Positions 27,343 through 36,167 of a stretch of DNA of 54,799 nt are shown piece after piece. This DNA comes from Bacteroidota bacterium (GTDB lineage: Bacteria; Bacteroidota; Bacteroidia; NS11-12g; UBA955), in assembly GCA_027490055.1 (NCBI GenBank), contig JAIXYV010000116.1:1-54799 (forward strand), given 5' to 3'. Positions within the stretch are counted from its first letter, which is position 1; every line of letters begins with the position of its first letter. The position numbers and the translations under genes are program-made. The notes below the pieces were generated by a model that saw only the letters and a program-made list of their open reading frames with translations, ran no database searches and was not told the origin of the DNA.

Positions 27343-28056
27343 ATGATCAGCAAGTCGAAGGGCATTGTAATTCGCACCATCAAATACGGCGAATCTTCGG
27401 CTATCACTAATGTCCTAACAGAGCAATTCGGACTGGTAGGATTCCATATTCCATCGGCGTTTAAGAACAAAGGGAAAACGAAAATCTCTTACTTGCAACC
27501 ACTCAATGCTGTTGAAATAAGTTTCAACTTTCAGAAGACCAAATCCCTTCAGAGCATTAGTGATATCAGTTGTTTGCAATACCCAGATTTAAGGGCCTTT
27601 AACCAACAGGCTTTTTATCAGGTTTTATGCGAATTATTACAACAGATTGTCAAAGAAAACGAGATTAACCACGCCTTGTTTCATTACCTATACGACGAAG
27701 CCTTACCGGGCATGAATACAGATTTACATTTCTGGCAATTACCTTATGTGATGTTAAGCATCTTGCACCATTACGGTTGTGCTCCGAATATAGACACGTA
27801 TGACGAAGGCAGCAGTCTCGACCTAAAAAACGGGATCTTTCTGAATGTTGTTCCGAACTTAAAAAACACCGCTGATTCTGAAAGTTCTGCTATTATTTAT
27901 GAGATGATGACCAAAGGCATCAACCATCTGGAAGTCAATTCAAAAACCAGGCAGACCGTGGTAAAACATTTAGTGAATTACTACAGATTGCATATACATG
28001 AAGACTTTGATTTAAGGAGTATGGAAATCTTAACAGAGGTGAGTTTGGGCAGATGA
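27343..28056 (+). CDS. recO: DNA repair protein RecO
   Basis: A 237-residue protein with the OB-fold start MISKSKGIVIRTIKYGESSAITNVLTEQFGLVGF (cut here to the characteristic pieces SKGIVIRTIKYGESS and VLTEQFGL) and a helical C-terminal domain. RecO loads RecA on SSB-coated single-stranded DNA with RecR and RecF; recF is also in this window. As in other Bacteroidota the zinc-finger cysteines are lost. It follows the porZ-like gene by 3 bases and is probably cotranscribed. Confidence 0.9.
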   Translation: MISKSKGIVIRTIKYGESSAITNVLTEQFGLVGFHIPSAFKNKGKTKISYLQPLNAVEISFNFQKTKSLQSISDISCLQYPDLRAFNQQAFYQVLCELLQQIVKENEINHALFHYLYDEALPGMNTDLHFWQLPYVMLSILHHYGCAPNIDTYDEGSSLDLKNGIFLNVVPNLKNTADSESSAIIYEMMTKGINHLEVNSKTRQTVVKHLVNYYRLHIHEDFDLRSMEILTEVSLGR

Positions 28057-28103
28057 TCCAATAGATCTCCTAATATTTTAAAAACCTATTAAAACAATTA
28101 TTG

Positions 28104-28111
28104 TATCTTTG
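28104..28111 (+). promoter_or_regulatory. -7 box of the PhnA-like gene
   Basis: TATCTTTG matches the TAnnTTTG consensus and lies 16 bases before the ATG at 28128. It supports that ATG as the start rather than earlier in-frame codons, which would overlap the box. Confidence 0.6.
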
Positions 28112-28127
28112 CAGCAGATTGACGATT

Positions 28128-28343
28128 ATGAGTATTATAGTTAAAGACAGCAACGGCAACATTTTGAACGATGGCGATTCAGTAACCTTGATTAAAGATT
28201 TAAAGGTTAAAGGCACCTCTACCACATTAAAAAGAGGCACCATGGTTAAAAACATTCGCCTGACGGATGATGAAGGTGAAATTGAATGTCGCATCGACAG
28301 AGTTCAAATGGTTTTAAAAACCGAATTCCTGAAAAAAGCCTAA
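28128..28343 (+). CDS. PhnA-like protein (YjdM C-terminal domain only)
   Basis: A 71-residue protein corresponding to the C-terminal domain of the PhnA/YjdM family: [25 protein letters not shown] (pieces DSNGN, DGDSV and KDLKVKG), [13 protein letters not shown], and [21 protein letters not shown] at the end. It lacks the N-terminal zinc ribbon of full-length members. The name derives from an early association with phosphonate use; the actual role of this small SH3-like domain is unknown. It is a single-gene unit between recO and the histidine kinase. Confidence 0.88.
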   Translation: MSIIVKDSNGNILNDGDSVTLIKDLKVKGTSTTLKRGTMVKNIRLTDDEGEIECRIDRVQMVLKTEFLKKA

Positions 28344-28416
28344 GAATCAGACCAATTTAGTCTGAAATCTAAAATATTTCTTTGTTTGATTTAGAACAAG
28401 TTATAAAATAATCCCA

Positions 28417-28424
28417 TAACTTTG
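28417..28424 (+). promoter_or_regulatory. -7 box of the PAS histidine kinase gene
   Basis: TAACTTTG matches TAnnTTTG, 43 bases before the ATG at 28468. No clear -33 box is seen. Confidence 0.4.
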
Positions 28425-28467
28425 TTCTTAGTTAAGTCTGTGACTTTTTTTGACATAAAAATTCATT

Positions 28468-30105
28468 ATGGGGATAAATGATTCATCTTATAAGTTTGAA
28501 GCATCTGATTATCAAAGAATATTTGAGAATGTACCCGACTTATACTTGATCTTAAGTCCGGATTTAAAAATCCTGGATTGTTCCACCGAATTTCTAAAGG
28601 CTACACTGACTGAAAGATCCCAAATCCAGGGGCTTTATTTATTTGATGTCTTTCCAGATAATCCTGACGACCCAAACGCAACTGGCGCTTCCAATTTAAG
28701 AGCTTCACTAAACAGAGTGCTTCAGAACAAAGTAGCGGATGCCATGGCGGTTCAGAAATACGATATTAAAAATACGGAAGGTGTTTTTGAAGAAAAATCC
28801 TGGAGTCCTTATTTAGTGCCGGTATTAGATAATGAGGGTAATATCACTGTAATTATTGTGAAAACAGTTGACGTCACAACCCTTATTGAAGAGAAAGAAA
28901 TACAGCTTAAACAATCTTCATTAATTGAAGATTTAAAAGAACAGTTGAAGACACTGGACATCTATAAAAGAGCTCAGCAAATTCAGGATATCAATGTCAG
29001 TTTAAGAGAATCTGTTAAAGCAAAATCAGAAGAATTTGAATCCTTATTCAATGCCGTTCCGGTAGGGATAGTAGGGATAAATAAAGAAGGGAAAATCAAA
29101 CTCTTCAATGAAAAAGCCTGTCAGATTTTTAATTATGATGTAGAAGAAATCGTCAATAGACCAATTTCACAAATTCTTCATTGTTCGAATCAGGAAATGC
29201 AACCAGAGCTATTGAAACTGTTGCAGAGTCCAGCTAATGAAAACGCTTCTGAAAAAATAGAATCCTATTGTTTTGGTGTAAGAAATGGCGGCAAAGAGTT
29301 CCCTATTGAAATTAGCATTAGTCAGAGTCATTTCGATAGCAATACGATATACCTGTTAAAGTTTAAAGATGTTACGATTCAAAAAGAGGCACAGAAACAA
29401 CTAGACACTCAGCTAAAAAATCTAGAAGAGAAAAACAAGGAACTGGAGCAGTTTACGTATATAGCTTCGCACGACTTGCAAGAGCCGCTTCGTTCTATCA
29501 CCAGTTTCATTGAATTATTTCAACAGGAATACCAAGGTGTATTTGACGAGAATGCTCAGACGTATTTCGACTTCGTCCTTCAAAGTACCGGAAGAATGAA
29601 GGAGCTTATCAAAGGCTTACTTGATTACTCTCGCATTGGCAAACAGATGATTATCCGCAAAGAAAACCTTAACGAGATCATGCGCAATGTGCTTCAGGAC
29701 CTGACCAATAGTATTGAAAAAAACAAAGCTACTGTTACCTATGACGAATTGCCCAGCATCTATGCAAGCGGACTCCATTTGCGAATCTTATTTCAAAATC
29801 TGATCGCCAATAGCATTAAGTTCAACAAGCCGGGCATTCTGCCAATTGTACATATCAGTGCTAAACAAGATTCTAAACATTGGACCTTTTGTGTTAAAGA
29901 TAATGGTATTGGCATGGACACTAAATACCAGGAAAAAATATTTACTGTTTTCCAGAGACTAAACACTAAAGATAGCTATGAAGGGACCGGAATTGGTTTG
30001 GCCCATTGTAAAAAAATTGTTGAACTACACGATGGCAAAATCTGGTTTGAATCTAAACCCGGCGAAGGCACGGAGTTTTACTTTACAATATCCAAAAACA
30101 TTTAA
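28468..30105 (+). CDS. soluble PAS-PAS sensor histidine kinase
   Basis: A 545-residue cytoplasmic kinase with no transmembrane segment. PAS1 spans about residues 14-140 (YQRIFENVPDLYLILSPD), a coiled coil about 145-190, PAS2 about 192-305 (FESLFNAVPVGIVGINKEG), and a second coil to 325. The HisKA box has the phospho-acceptor His335 in ASHDLQEPLR. The ATPase domain has the N box around Asn444-Asn448 (QNLIANSIKF), G1 (KDNGIGM, about 477-483) and G2 (GTGIGLAHCK). It probably senses a cytoplasmic signal such as redox or a ligand and passes phosphate to a response regulator encoded elsewhere; none is adjacent. Confidence 0.93.
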   Translation: MGINDSSYKFEASDYQRIFENVPDLYLILSPDLKILDCSTEFLKATLTERSQIQGLYLFDVFPDNPDDPNATGASNLRASLNRVLQNKVADAMAVQKYDIKNTEGVFEEKSWSPYLVPVLDNEGNITVIIVKTVDVTTLIEEKEIQLKQSSLIEDLKEQLKTLDIYKRAQQIQDINVSLRESVKAKSEEFESLFNAVPVGIVGINKEGKIKLFNEKACQIFNYDVEEIVNRPISQILHCSNQEMQPELLKLLQSPANENASEKIESYCFGVRNGGKEFPIEISISQSHFDSNTIYLLKFKDVTIQKEAQKQLDTQLKNLEEKNKELEQFTYIASHDLQEPLRSITSFIELFQQEYQGVFDENAQTYFDFVLQSTGRMKELIKGLLDYSRIGKQMIIRKENLNEIMRNVLQDLTNSIEKNKATVTYDELPSIYASGLHLRILFQNLIANSIKFNKPGILPIVHISAKQDSKHWTFCVKDNGIGMDTKYQEKIFTVFQRLNTKDSYEGTGIGLAHCKKIVELHDGKIWFESKPGEGTEFYFTISKNI

Positions 30106-30354
30106 TATCGACCTTGAAGATAGGCCTGAGTATTCTTTGACATCTTCAAAGCACCCTATCAGATCCTTAAACTGAATTGAATCGTTGGAGAATGGAAGCA
30201 AAAGAGACAGAAATCCCTAAAGAAGTAAATCACTGACAATGAAAAGATTTACAGAACCCATAAAAGATTTTTAAACTAAACTCTTTCTAGAATAAAATAT
30301 TAAACTTATTATTGTTTAATATTTTTCTTCCCCCTAACAATCAAAAGATTAAAA

Positions 30355-30885
30355 ATGAGCAGAATTTTGTTTGAGCAACTACTTAACAGCGGCGACCTCA
30401 GGGGAATCGACGGTGTAGATGTCGTGATTAAAATGGTGCAGAATCAGGCGGATTTCGATTTGTTATTTTCTTGTCTCAAAACTAAAAATCGTTTGATTGT
30501 TGAGCGTGCGGCAGATGCCATTGAAAAAATCACCAGACAAAGTCCTGATTATTTAAGCAAGCACAAAGCGACAATTCTAAGCTATTGCCACATTGCTCAA
30601 AACAAAGAACTGAAATGGCATCTTTCTCAATTACTCCCGAGAATATTGCTGGACAACGCTGAATTCAGAGACATGTCGCAACTCCTTGAACAATGGGCCA
30701 GAGACAGAAATGAATCTAAAATTTGCAGAGTCAATGCCCTTCAGAGTCTATTCGACTTGTCGCAGCTACATCGTAAATCTCAAGATCACTTTATCCTTTT
30801 GATGGATGTTCTTGAACACGAAGACATCCCATCTCTAAATGCCCGTATCAGAATCCTAAGATCTAAACTTCAGAGGACGGCATAA
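30355..30885 (+). CDS. uncharacterised HEAT-like helical-repeat protein
   Basis: A 176-residue, cytoplasmic, all-alpha protein. Repeated amphipathic helices with a ~35-residue spacing (FDLLFSCLKTKNRLIVERAADAIEKI, then ILSYCHIAQNKELKWHLSQLLPRIL, then SKICRVNALQSLFDLSQ) suggest HEAT or ARM-type repeats, which usually mediate protein-protein contact. I do not recognise the family. It is monocistronic, 249 bases after the histidine kinase gene; that interval holds no gene that I can see. Confidence 0.7.
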   Translation: MSRILFEQLLNSGDLRGIDGVDVVIKMVQNQADFDLLFSCLKTKNRLIVERAADAIEKITRQSPDYLSKHKATILSYCHIAQNKELKWHLSQLLPRILLDNAEFRDMSQLLEQWARDRNESKICRVNALQSLFDLSQLHRKSQDHFILLMDVLEHEDIPSLNARIRILRSKLQRTA

Positions 30886-31000
30886 GTTGATTTTGTCGAT
30901 TATACCATCACTTTCATACATCTCCATTTACATTGATTTCTTAATTTGTAATTTTGTTAAGCATTCGAACTGTACCAACGACGTTTAAAACTTCCACTTT

Positions 31001-31399
31001 ATGAAACCAGCCATACATCTTAACAAGATACATCATGTCTCTATAATTTGTTCTGACTACAGTGTTTCAAAAACATTTTACACCGAAATCCTTGGTTTGA
31101 AAGTCATACAGGAAATCTATCGCTCTGAGCGCGACTCACACAAACTGGACCTCGCTCTGAATGGACAATATGTTCTTGAACTATTCTCCTTCCCCACTCC
31201 ACCAAAAAGACTCAGCTATCCAGAAGCTTGTGGCTTAAGACATCTGGCATTTGAAGTGGATGACATCGAGGGCACTCAAGCTTACCTAAAAACACAAGGA
31301 TACAATCCCGAACCAATACGAAAAGATGAACACACCCACAAACGATTTATGTTTATGCAAGATCCCGACGGCTTGCCAATAGAATTTTATGAACGATAA
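31001..31399 (+). CDS. VOC-family (glyoxalase-like) protein
   Basis: A 132-residue vicinal-oxygen-chelate protein like YaeR. The two beta-alpha-beta-beta-beta modules are visible: NKIHHVSIICSDYSVSKTFYTEILG at the start (metal His near residue 9) and LRHLAFEVDDI in the second half (His near 79), ending with DPDGLPIEFYE (Glu near 129). Metal-dependent dioxygenase or glyoxalase-type chemistry is possible; the substrate is unknown. It is the first gene of a five-gene operon, and its end overlaps the next gene by 11 bases. A TAATTTTG -7 box lies at 30949-30956. Confidence 0.9.
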   Translation: MKPAIHLNKIHHVSIICSDYSVSKTFYTEILGLKVIQEIYRSERDSHKLDLALNGQYVLELFSFPTPPKRLSYPEACGLRHLAFEVDDIEGTQAYLKTQGYNPEPIRKDEHTHKRFMFMQDPDGLPIEFYER

Positions 31400-32069
31400 T
31401 AAGGACAATACCCCCGACTGGCAATTTGTCGCCGCTCAGCTCAGACAACCTAATGGCGAGTTTGCCACAGAGATTGGTCAGAGAATGAATGTCAGCAATC
31501 TGCAAATTCATCAATTTACTTTTGACGAACTGCAACTACACCCTGATTTAGAAATTCTTGAAATCGGCATGGGAAACGGCCATTTTGTAAAGGAACTTTT
31601 TAATCTTAATCCTGATCTCACCTATACTGGCATAGATTATTCAAAAGAAATGGTAGAGGCCTCTAAGACTATCAATTCAGACTTATGCGAGCAGAACAAA
31701 GCAACGTTTCTGCATTGCGCAATCGACGAGCTACCCTTTTCTGAACCCATTTACGACAGGATTTTTACTATTAACACTTTGTATTTCTGGTCTGATCCAG
31801 ATGTGACTCTTTCAAACATACAGCGTCTATTGAAACCAAATGGTTATTTAACAATAGCCATACGACCAAAACACATCATGGAACATCACCCATTTACTGC
31901 TTTTGGATTCACTTTGTACAGTCGCGAAGACGCTTGCCGCTTACTCGAAAAAAACGGCTTCAATATTGTCTCGGTCACAGAAAAAAAAGAGACTGGCAGC
32001 AGTGGAATTACTGACGAAGTACTTACCTTCGAATCGCTAATTATTACAGCCGAAAAACATTCAATATGA
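31389..32069 (+). CDS. class I SAM-dependent methyltransferase
   Basis: A 226-residue protein with motif I LEILEIGMGNGHFVKEL near residues 53-69, an acidic motif II (YTGIDYSKEMVEASK) and the post-motif segment DRIFTINTLYFWSDPD near 120-135, as in UbiE/Methyltransf_11 enzymes. The substrate is unknown. It overlaps the VOC gene by 11 bases and the epimerase gene by 4, so translation of the three is coupled. Confidence 0.9.
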   Translation: MNDNKDNTPDWQFVAAQLRQPNGEFATEIGQRMNVSNLQIHQFTFDELQLHPDLEILEIGMGNGHFVKELFNLNPDLTYTGIDYSKEMVEASKTINSDLCEQNKATFLHCAIDELPFSEPIYDRIFTINTLYFWSDPDVTLSNIQRLLKPNGYLTIAIRPKHIMEHHPFTAFGFTLYSREDACRLLEKNGFNIVSVTEKKETGSSGITDEVLTFESLIITAEKHSI

Positions 32070-32734
32070 CTACCCCACTTAACATTATAATCACTGGCGC
32101 TACTGGCATGGTAGGCGAAGGCGTTCTGCACGAATGCCTGAACTCTGATATGGTCGCTTCTGTTCTTGTCGTTGGTAGACGCTCATGTGGCTATCAGCAT
32201 CCCAAACTGAAAGAAATTCTGCACAACGACTTTTTCAATATCAGTGCGCTGAAAGACACTTTTAAAAACTACGATACTTGCTTATTTTGTTTAGGCGTTT
32301 CTTCTGTAGGCATGAATGAGGTCGACTTCTCACACATGACCTACGAACTGACTATGCACTTTGCCGAACAATGTGCGCATGAGGGCATGAGCTTCTCTTA
32401 CATTTCCGGAGCAGGTACTGACAGTACAGAAAAAGGCCGTTTAATGTGGGCGCGTGTGAAAGGCAAAACAGAAAACGATTTGCAGAAACTTCCATTTAAG
32501 AAAGTATATCTTTACCGTCCTGGCATGTTAAAGCCAACTCCGGGACTAAAGAACACTTTAAAATATTACAAATACTTAGGCTGGTTATATCCAGTATTGA
32601 AACTTGTAGCGCCAAATACAGCATCTCGACTTTCAGAACTGGGACAATCAATGATAAGAACAGCCTATTATCAATACCCAGGCAGCATCATCGAAGTAAA
32701 AGACATTATCAAAACCGCTCAATTAAACGCTTAA
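32066..32734 (+). CDS. NAD(P)-binding epimerase/dehydrogenase-like protein (HTATIP2-like)
   Basis: A 222-residue Rossmann protein with GATGMVGEG at the nucleotide loop (residues 10-18), VLVVGRRSCG after strand 2, and YISGAGTDSTEKGRLMWARVKGKTEND near 110-137, giving the short-chain-like Tyr/Lys region. The layout resembles atypical SDR proteins of the HTATIP2/YbjT group. The substrate is unknown. The ATG overlaps the stop of the methyltransferase gene (ATGA). Confidence 0.85.
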   Translation: MTTPLNIIITGATGMVGEGVLHECLNSDMVASVLVVGRRSCGYQHPKLKEILHNDFFNISALKDTFKNYDTCLFCLGVSSVGMNEVDFSHMTYELTMHFAEQCAHEGMSFSYISGAGTDSTEKGRLMWARVKGKTENDLQKLPFKKVYLYRPGMLKPTPGLKNTLKYYKYLGWLYPVLKLVAPNTASRLSELGQSMIRTAYYQYPGSIIEVKDIIKTAQLNA

Positions 32735-32735
32735 T

Positions 32736-33212
32736 ATGAACTTCTCAGTATCCCTTGACAAAACCGCTAAATATTTAAGTTTATTTATCGCAGTATTTGT
32801 CGCAGCAACACTTATAGGCGCCGTCCTTTTAAGTGAAGACAGACAGACAATTTTAATAGTTGGCCCTATTGTTTCTGTAACCCTTTTTCTTGCTTACTTA
32901 TGGAAGCCAAGCCGTTATGAAATCACGTCAGAGTACGTCATTGTTCACCGATTAATCGGACCAGCAAAATACGAGCGCAGCAGAATCATAAATGTGCGTG
33001 CAGGTGAACCAGATGAAATCAAAAACGCCATACGTTTGTTTGGATCCGGCGGCATGTTTGGCTATTTTGGCAAATTCAGGAATCAGCATTTAAAAACCTT
33101 TGTACTCCAATGTACCAGAAGAGATAATCTTGTTTTTATTTTTACAGATAAAGGACTGAAAGTCTTATCACCAAACGACCCTCAAGGAATGATACAATCA
33201 TTACAAAAATAA
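32736..33212 (+). CDS. membrane protein with bacterial PH-like domain
   Basis: A 158-residue protein with two transmembrane helices near residues 12-32 and 39-57, then a bacterial PH-like domain (SRYEITSEYVIVHRLIGPAKYERSRIINVR, recognisable by its pieces YEITSEYVIV and RSRIINV, and later LVFIFTDKGLKVLSPNDP). Such domains are common in small membrane proteins of unknown function. It starts one base after the stop of the epimerase gene. Confidence 0.8.
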   Translation: MNFSVSLDKTAKYLSLFIAVFVAATLIGAVLLSEDRQTILIVGPIVSVTLFLAYLWKPSRYEITSEYVIVHRLIGPAKYERSRIINVRAGEPDEIKNAIRLFGSGGMFGYFGKFRNQHLKTFVLQCTRRDNLVFIFTDKGLKVLSPNDPQGMIQSLQK

Positions 33213-33220
33213 ACACCTAT

Positions 33221-33427
33221 ATGAAAAAAACTTACACCATCGATGACACTACCATCTTATGGGACCCAAGTAAATGCAGCCATTCAGGCATCTGTGTAAA
33301 AGGACTTCCAGAAGTTTTCAAGCCCAAAGAATCCCCTTGGGTGCAAACCGAAAATGCCAGCAAAGAACAAATCATCCAACAGGTATTGAAATGCCCTTCA
33401 GGCGCTTTATCGATTAAGGAACAGTAA
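33221..33427 (+). CDS. small [4Fe-4S] mono-cluster protein, YjdI family
   Basis: A 68-residue protein with ILWDPSKCSHSGICVKGLPEVF, giving Cys near residues 19 and 25, and a further Cys in KCPSGALSI near residue 59, as in the YjdI/Fer4_19 domain. It binds an iron-sulfur cluster and may act in electron transfer. It is the last gene of the operon, 8 bases after the PH-domain gene. Confidence 0.88.
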   Translation: MKKTYTIDDTTILWDPSKCSHSGICVKGLPEVFKPKESPWVQTENASKEQIIQQVLKCPSGALSIKEQ

Positions 33428-33508
33428 ATTACAATTGATTAATCTTTGTATAGAATAGACTCGTAAAACCGAATAAAATCATGATTGTTCGAATGTCACA
33501 TTCTTTAA

Positions 33509-35254
33509 TCAAGACTTTAACCCGATACTCAGTTCATCTAATTGCTTTTGGTCTAGGTTAGAAGGCGCATCAATCATCATATCTCTGCCCTGATTGTTTT
33601 TAGGGAAAGCAATGAAATCTCTGATACCATCGGCACCGCCAAACAAACTGCACAATCTATCGAAACCAAAGGCGATTCCACCATGCGGAGGCGCACCGTA
33701 TTCGAAGGCATTCATTAAGAAACCAAATTGATAACGCGCCTCGTCTTCGCTAAAGCCAAGGACTTTAAACATTTTACCCTGAAGTACTTTATCATGAATT
33801 CTGATAGAGCCACCACCGACTTCAACACCGTTGATAACCATATCATAGGCATTGGCTCTGATAGCACCAGGATCGGTTTCCAGTTTATCCATATCTTCAG
33901 GTTTCGGACTGGTAAACGGATGGTGCATCGCATGCCATCTGCCACTTTCTTCATCCTGTTCGAGCAAAGGAAAATCTATTACCCATAAGGCTTTAAAGAC
34001 AGATTTATCGCGGTATCCAAGGCGCTGTCCCATCTCTAAACGGAGTTCGCTCATTTGCTTTCTCACCTGAGCGGTATTACCACTAAGTAATAACAATAAA
34101 TCGCCAGCCTTAGCGCCACATTTTTCGGCCCATGCTTTAAGATCTTCTTGAGAATAGAATTTATCTACCGAAGATTTATATGTACCGTCAGCATTGCAGA
34201 AGACATACACCAAACCCTTGGCGCCAATTTGAGGGCGCTTCACCCATTCTGTCAGTTCATCTAATTGCTTTCTGGTATATGAGGCGCAATTATCGGCGCA
34301 GATTGCCAGCACACATTCGGCAGCATCAAACACCGGGAAACCTTTGCCTTTAACAAGATCTGTGAGATACTTGAAAGTCATTTCAAAACGGATATCTGGT
34401 TTATCATTTCCGTAGTTCGCCATGGCTTCATCAAATGTCATGCGCGGCAATGTCCCTATATCAACGCCCTTAACTTCTTTGAAGAGATGCTGAATCATGC
34501 CTTCGTACAGATTAAGAATATCTTCTTGCTCTACGAAACTCATCTCGCAATCTATCTGAGTAAATTCAGGCTGACGGTCGGCTCTTAAATCCTCGTCTCT
34601 GAAACATTTTACAATCTGGTAGTAGCGATCGAAACCACTCACCATTAATAATTGTTTAAAGGTTTGCGGACTCTGAGGAAGGGCATAAAACTGACCAGGA
34701 TTCATGCGACTAGGTACCACGAAATCGCGGGCGCCTTCGGGCGTCGACTTAATTAAAACAGGCGTTTCAACTTCTATAAAGTTAAGGTGATCTAAGTATT
34801 GTCTCACATGTTTAGCCACCTGATGTCTGAGAATAAGATTCTGTCTGACATTATCTCTTCTTAGATCGAGGTAGCGGTATTGCATACGAATATCATCACC
34901 GCCATCTGTCTCTTCTTCGATCGTAAAAGGCGGCGTCAGAGAGGTATTGAGGATGTTCATCGACTCAACAATGATTTCTACATCGCCGGTAGGAATTTTA
35001 GGATTTTTATTACTGCGTTCAGTAACGGTTCCGGTGATCTGAATCACGAACTCGCGACCTAAACCACGGGCCATGTTTAGCAAGTCCTGGTTGTATGCCT
35101 CATTAAAGCTCAATTGGGTGATGCCGTATCGGTCGCGCAGGTCGACAAATGTCATTGCGCCGAAATCGCGACGCTTAGCTACCCAACCTGCAAGTGTAAT
35201 CACCTGACCGACATGCTCCATTCTGAGCTCTCCACAATTATGGCTTCTGTACAT
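33509..35254 (-). CDS. aspS: aspartate--tRNA ligase
   Basis: A 581-residue class II aminoacyl-tRNA synthetase. The N-terminal OB-fold binds the anticodon ([19 protein letters not shown] and FVDLRDRYG near residues 15-45). Motif 2 ([23 protein letters not shown], pieces [10 protein letters not shown] and PEFTQID) lies near residue 210-230, the GAD insertion domain spans about 290-400, and motif 3 ([10 protein letters not shown]) is near 525. It charges tRNA-Asp. The ATG lies 4 bases after TATTTTTG, so the mRNA is probably leaderless. Confidence 0.97.
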   Translation of the reverse strand: MYRSHNCGELRMEHVGQVITLAGWVAKRRDFGAMTFVDLRDRYGITQLSFNEAYNQDLLNMARGLGREFVIQITGTVTERSNKNPKIPTGDVEIIVESMNILNTSLTPPFTIEEETDGGDDIRMQYRYLDLRRDNVRQNLILRHQVAKHVRQYLDHLNFIEVETPVLIKSTPEGARDFVVPSRMNPGQFYALPQSPQTFKQLLMVSGFDRYYQIVKCFRDEDLRADRQPEFTQIDCEMSFVEQEDILNLYEGMIQHLFKEVKGVDIGTLPRMTFDEAMANYGNDKPDIRFEMTFKYLTDLVKGKGFPVFDAAECVLAICADNCASYTRKQLDELTEWVKRPQIGAKGLVYVFCNADGTYKSSVDKFYSQEDLKAWAEKCGAKAGDLLLLLSGNTAQVRKQMSELRLEMGQRLGYRDKSVFKALWVIDFPLLEQDEESGRWHAMHHPFTSPKPEDMDKLETDPGAIRANAYDMVINGVEVGGGSIRIHDKVLQGKMFKVLGFSEDEARYQFGFLMNAFEYGAPPHGGIAFGFDRLCSLFGGADGIRDFIAFPKNNQGRDMMIDAPSNLDQKQLDELSIGLKS

Positions 35255-35266
35255 ACTGCAAAAATA
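35255..35266 (-). promoter_or_regulatory. -7 box abutting the aspS start codon
   Basis: On the minus strand TATTTTTG (35259-35266), CAGT, ATG. It is the fifth case in this window of a start codon 4 bases after the box. Confidence 0.6.
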
Positions 35267-35307
35267 ATTCTATTTGTGAAAGTATAAAATTAGTTTTAAT
35301 ATTGAAT

Positions 35308-36102
35308 ATGCCTCGAATATGTCACTGTTTACAAAGGGTTTTGCCGATATTGCTAATTTTGATGATGCCAAACAACAGACTTTTGGCTCAGAAAATGTCT
35401 GGATTACACGGTAAATACTGGCTCTTGGGTTACGAAGCGAATTACAAATACGGTCAGGGGAATTCGCAATCCACTAAACCTTTAGCTACCCGATTACAGC
35501 ATAAATTTTATATCGAACGCCTCATCAATCAAAAATGGAATCTTGGATTTGCCATAACAAAAAGCAAAGCCACCATCAATTTTGAGCAATTTGCCTACAA
35601 TTATGTTCTTTATTTCAAAGACATCGAAATTGACCTAAACAATACCACCATGTACCTGGATGATTTACAGGGCATGAATCAATTAACGACGCTGGGGTAT
35701 GAATTGTCGATGAAGCGCTATTTCAATGCCAATGTTTTGAGAAATTACGGCTGGTACTTCACGTATAAGTATGGCCGATTAAATTTACAGAACCAGATTT
35801 TACCGGGTGCTAATATTCAAGCGCATAAAACAACAGAGACATACTGGGACCGTCAGACTTACGCGTACTCGAATGATAAAGTTTACAAATCAAAAGTCTC
35901 GTATATTGGTATCGACCTCGGAAAAACGTATCCATTACACCATTCAAATCTTTTGTTTTCTGCGTCATTTTCTTACAACATCTTTTTTAACAAGACAAAA
36001 ACCGATAACAGTTTTGAGTCGCACATCAACAAGATTGCCGGCAGACATGTTGCAAGAAGGCATATTTTGCTGTTTAATGCGGGGATTGCTTATGTTTTAT
36101 AA
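35308..36102 (+). CDS. secreted barrel-like protein, paralogue 1
   Basis: A 264-residue protein with a signal peptide ending RLLAQ. The beta-rich body has the segments KYWLLGYEANYKYG near residue 38, KRYFNANVLRNYGWYFTYKYGRL near 135-157, YIGIDLGKTYPLHH near 205 and a C-terminus LLFNAGIAYVL ending in a hydrophobic strand, as expected of an outer-membrane barrel. It is clearly related to the next gene (see 36168). A TTG two codons upstream is possible; the ATG at 35308 is preferred. I do not recognise the family. Confidence 0.7.
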   Translation: MPRICHCLQRVLPILLILMMPNNRLLAQKMSGLHGKYWLLGYEANYKYGQGNSQSTKPLATRLQHKFYIERLINQKWNLGFAITKSKATINFEQFAYNYVLYFKDIEIDLNNTTMYLDDLQGMNQLTTLGYELSMKRYFNANVLRNYGWYFTYKYGRLNLQNQILPGANIQAHKTTETYWDRQTYAYSNDKVYKSKVSYIGIDLGKTYPLHHSNLLFSASFSYNIFFNKTKTDNSFESHINKIAGRHVARRHILLFNAGIAYVL

Positions 36103-36119
36103 GTAAATCACTAAAAGGT

Positions 36120-36150
36120 TTTGCCAAATGAATTATTGATTTTATATTTG
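36120..36150 (+). promoter_or_regulatory. consensus promoter of the 36168 gene
   Basis: TTTG (36120-36123), a 19-base spacer and TATATTTG (36143-36150): a full-consensus Bacteroidota promoter 17 bases before the GTG start. Paralogue 2 can therefore be expressed separately from paralogue 1. Confidence 0.75.
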
Positions 36151-36167
36151 AGCAAATATTCAAAATT

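Noticed and set aside
30111-30150. Possible terminator hairpin (TTGAAGAT/ATCTTCAA) after the histidine kinase
   Set aside because: The loop is over 20 bases and no T-tract follows, so termination is not supported.
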